A stretch of DNA of 64,000 nucleotides, taken from the NCBI GenBank assembly GCA_028282845.1, contig JANQGY010000013.1, forward strand, positions 385,350 to 449,349. The letters are read 5' to 3'. The notes beneath the pieces were generated by a model. That model was not told where the DNA came from and ran no database searches. It saw only the letters and a program-made list of their open reading frames with translations. The number at the start of each line of letters is the position of its first letter. Positions within the stretch are counted from its first letter, which is position 1. A program made the translations under genes and the position numbers. The DNA is from a bacterium. GTDB lineage: Bacteria > Fidelibacterota > Marinisomatia > Marinisomatales > JAHJCW01. Positions 63,069 to 64,000 of this stretch are shown here, piece by piece.

Positions 63069-63872
63069 ATGAACCAAACAGCAAATGAAGATAAAAAGTG
63101 GGATAAAAACAATTCCGATAGACAAAAAAAACTTTCATATTCCAAACTTGAATATAGACTTGTATTGTGGATGTTATCATCTCTTACCGTATTGGTAATC
63201 TTGCTAATTCTATTCCCGGTAGTTATGTTTGGCTGTTTTGGTGCTGATTTAGACAAATATTCTAATCTAATTGATTATAGTAAATGGGTACTGACAGCCC
63301 TACTTGCTGCCTTTGGTGCATGGATAGGAGCCGGAGCTGCTTATTTTTTTGGAAGAGAAAACCTTCGTTTGAGCAGTGAATCGACCGAAAAGGCATTGAT
63401 GATTCAGAGGGGAGACAGGAGGGACAATGCAACAATTAGGGATATTAAACCAACACCACTTGATCCAGATTTTACGTTTTCTATTGATTCAAAATTTATA
63501 GATGTCTGGAAAAAATTAGAAACATATGTTAACTATTGGTTTGTTCCAGTTATAAAGAATGATGAATTGAAAGATATAATTCATACAGAAACATTTAGAC
63601 GATATTATTGGAAAATATATCAAAATGATAGAAAAGGTGTACATACAGTTAATAATGTGATCGAATTTATAGAAAGTCCTGAATTTGTAAAGAAAAAGCG
63701 AAGGCTTCACAAATTTTTTGTGAAAGTAAGCATGGATGATAGTGTGAATGAGATATTTTCCATCATGAATGAAAGGGACGCTGATGTTGGTGTTGTTTGT
63801 ACCAACGATAACAAACCTACCCATTGCTTTAGTAGAAGAGATTTAAGATCATTCGAGTATGGAAGGAATTAA
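63069..63872 (+). CDS. Hypothetical membrane protein with a CBS-like C-terminus
   Basis: 267 residues, not recognised. Charged N-terminus, two membrane helices (about 33-55, and 73-92 TALLAAFGAWIGAGAAYFFG), then a cytoplasmic region. The last 55 residues (about 213-265), FFVKVSMDDSVNEIFSIMNE followed by DADVGVVCTNDNKPTHCFSRRDL, read like one half of a CBS pair. The start has GAGGAAAAA upstream. It lies just inside the putative island, and its neighbours offer no functional clue. A signalling or nucleotide-sensing role is only a guess. Confidence 0.75.
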   Translation: MNQTANEDKKWDKNNSDRQKKLSYSKLEYRLVLWMLSSLTVLVILLILFPVVMFGCFGADLDKYSNLIDYSKWVLTALLAAFGAWIGAGAAYFFGRENLRLSSESTEKALMIQRGDRRDNATIRDIKPTPLDPDFTFSIDSKFIDVWKKLETYVNYWFVPVIKNDELKDIIHTETFRRYYWKIYQNDRKGVHTVNNVIEFIESPEFVKKKRRLHKFFVKVSMDDSVNEIFSIMNERDADVGVVCTNDNKPTHCFSRRDLRSFEYGRN

Positions 63873-63940
63873 TTTTTACAATATGCAACCTATACGAATC
63901 GAAAAGAATTAAACATTTTATGATTTGAAAGGAGGATATA

Positions 63941-64000
63941 ATGAGGTTTAAAATAACATCAAAAGAGGAATTTGAAGAGAAAATTGCAAGTGCAACCAAT
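63941..64000 (+). CDS. Start of an unidentified gene, cut by the window edge
   Basis: An ATG at 63941 preceded by AAAGGAGG at a five-to-six-base distance opens a frame of at least 20 codons (MRFKITSKEEFEEKIASATN) that runs off the window. The very good ribosome site makes it likely to be real, but there is too little to assign a family. Confidence 0.7.
   Translation, partial: MRFKITSKEEFEEKIASATN

Overview
The window is a 64 kb stretch of an AT-rich bacterial chromosome with dense, short-spaced genes on both strands. Several traits point to a Gram-negative, aerobic or microaerobic heterotroph of the FCB group (Bacteroidota and relatives such as Ignavibacteriota, Calditrichota or Marinimicrobia): a fused CcoN-CcoO cbb3 oxidase subunit, many lipoprotein signals, KdsD for LPS Kdo synthesis, DUF1343 and DUF1460 peptidoglycan enzymes, and many TTG/GTG starts. 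The phylum is an inference; no rRNA gene is present.

Layout, left to right. 1-7535: the end of an M23 peptidase, a bactofilin, and a complete F-type ATP synthase operon (atpZ-I-B-E-F-H-A-G-D-C). 7688-12299: a small membrane protein, aspS, a CBS protein, plsY and phoH, with two palindromic intergenic repeats. 12719-19793: thiolase, acyl-CoA dehydrogenase, ilvE, nusB, secA and tRNA-Leu(UAG). 19940-24520: one 1526-residue protein with an acyl-CoA-synthetase-like N-terminus and a GNAT acetyltransferase C-terminus. 24607-28819: an SLC13 transporter, then a tight redox-flavoured operon: thioredoxin, ECF sigma factor, CxxC protein, DUF1858, DUF6132, DUF302, a candidate selenoprotein and an FmdB zinc ribbon.

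28967-42688: a MATE exporter, bioY, an SDR, then what looks like a peptidoglycan-salvage region: Na+ symporter, SpoIID-domain protein lacking a signal peptide, ROK-like kinase, glycosyltransferase, a GH3/beta-lactamase lipoprotein, a DUF1460 amidase-like lipoprotein and a DUF1343 (NamZ-like) muramidase. 42803-51762: hemerythrin-like protein plus the full cbb3 oxidase and its assembly set (TauE-like, ccoI, ccoS, ccoNO, ccoQ, ccoP, ccoG, ccoH). 51769-54403: PAP2 phosphatase, an Ig-like lipoprotein and OsmC. 54454-61424: kdsD, then a partner-switching set (RsbW-like, STAS, GAF-PP2C), a Hanks kinase with TolB-like and TPR regions, and a second PP2C phosphatase, closed by a strong terminator. 61469-62467: a LysM envelope protein.

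At 62553-62601 lies only the 3' half of a tRNA-Asp gene. This is the usual scar at the far end of an element integrated in a tRNA gene, and its orientation places the element to the right, running out of the window. The sequence right of it has long AT-rich gaps and genes I do not recognise.

The observations I consider most worth checking are the in-frame TGA small membrane protein with a bSECIS-like hairpin (28461-28604) within the sigma-factor redox operon, the giant AMP-binding/GNAT fusion, the peptidoglycan-salvage region, and the tRNA-Asp island boundary.
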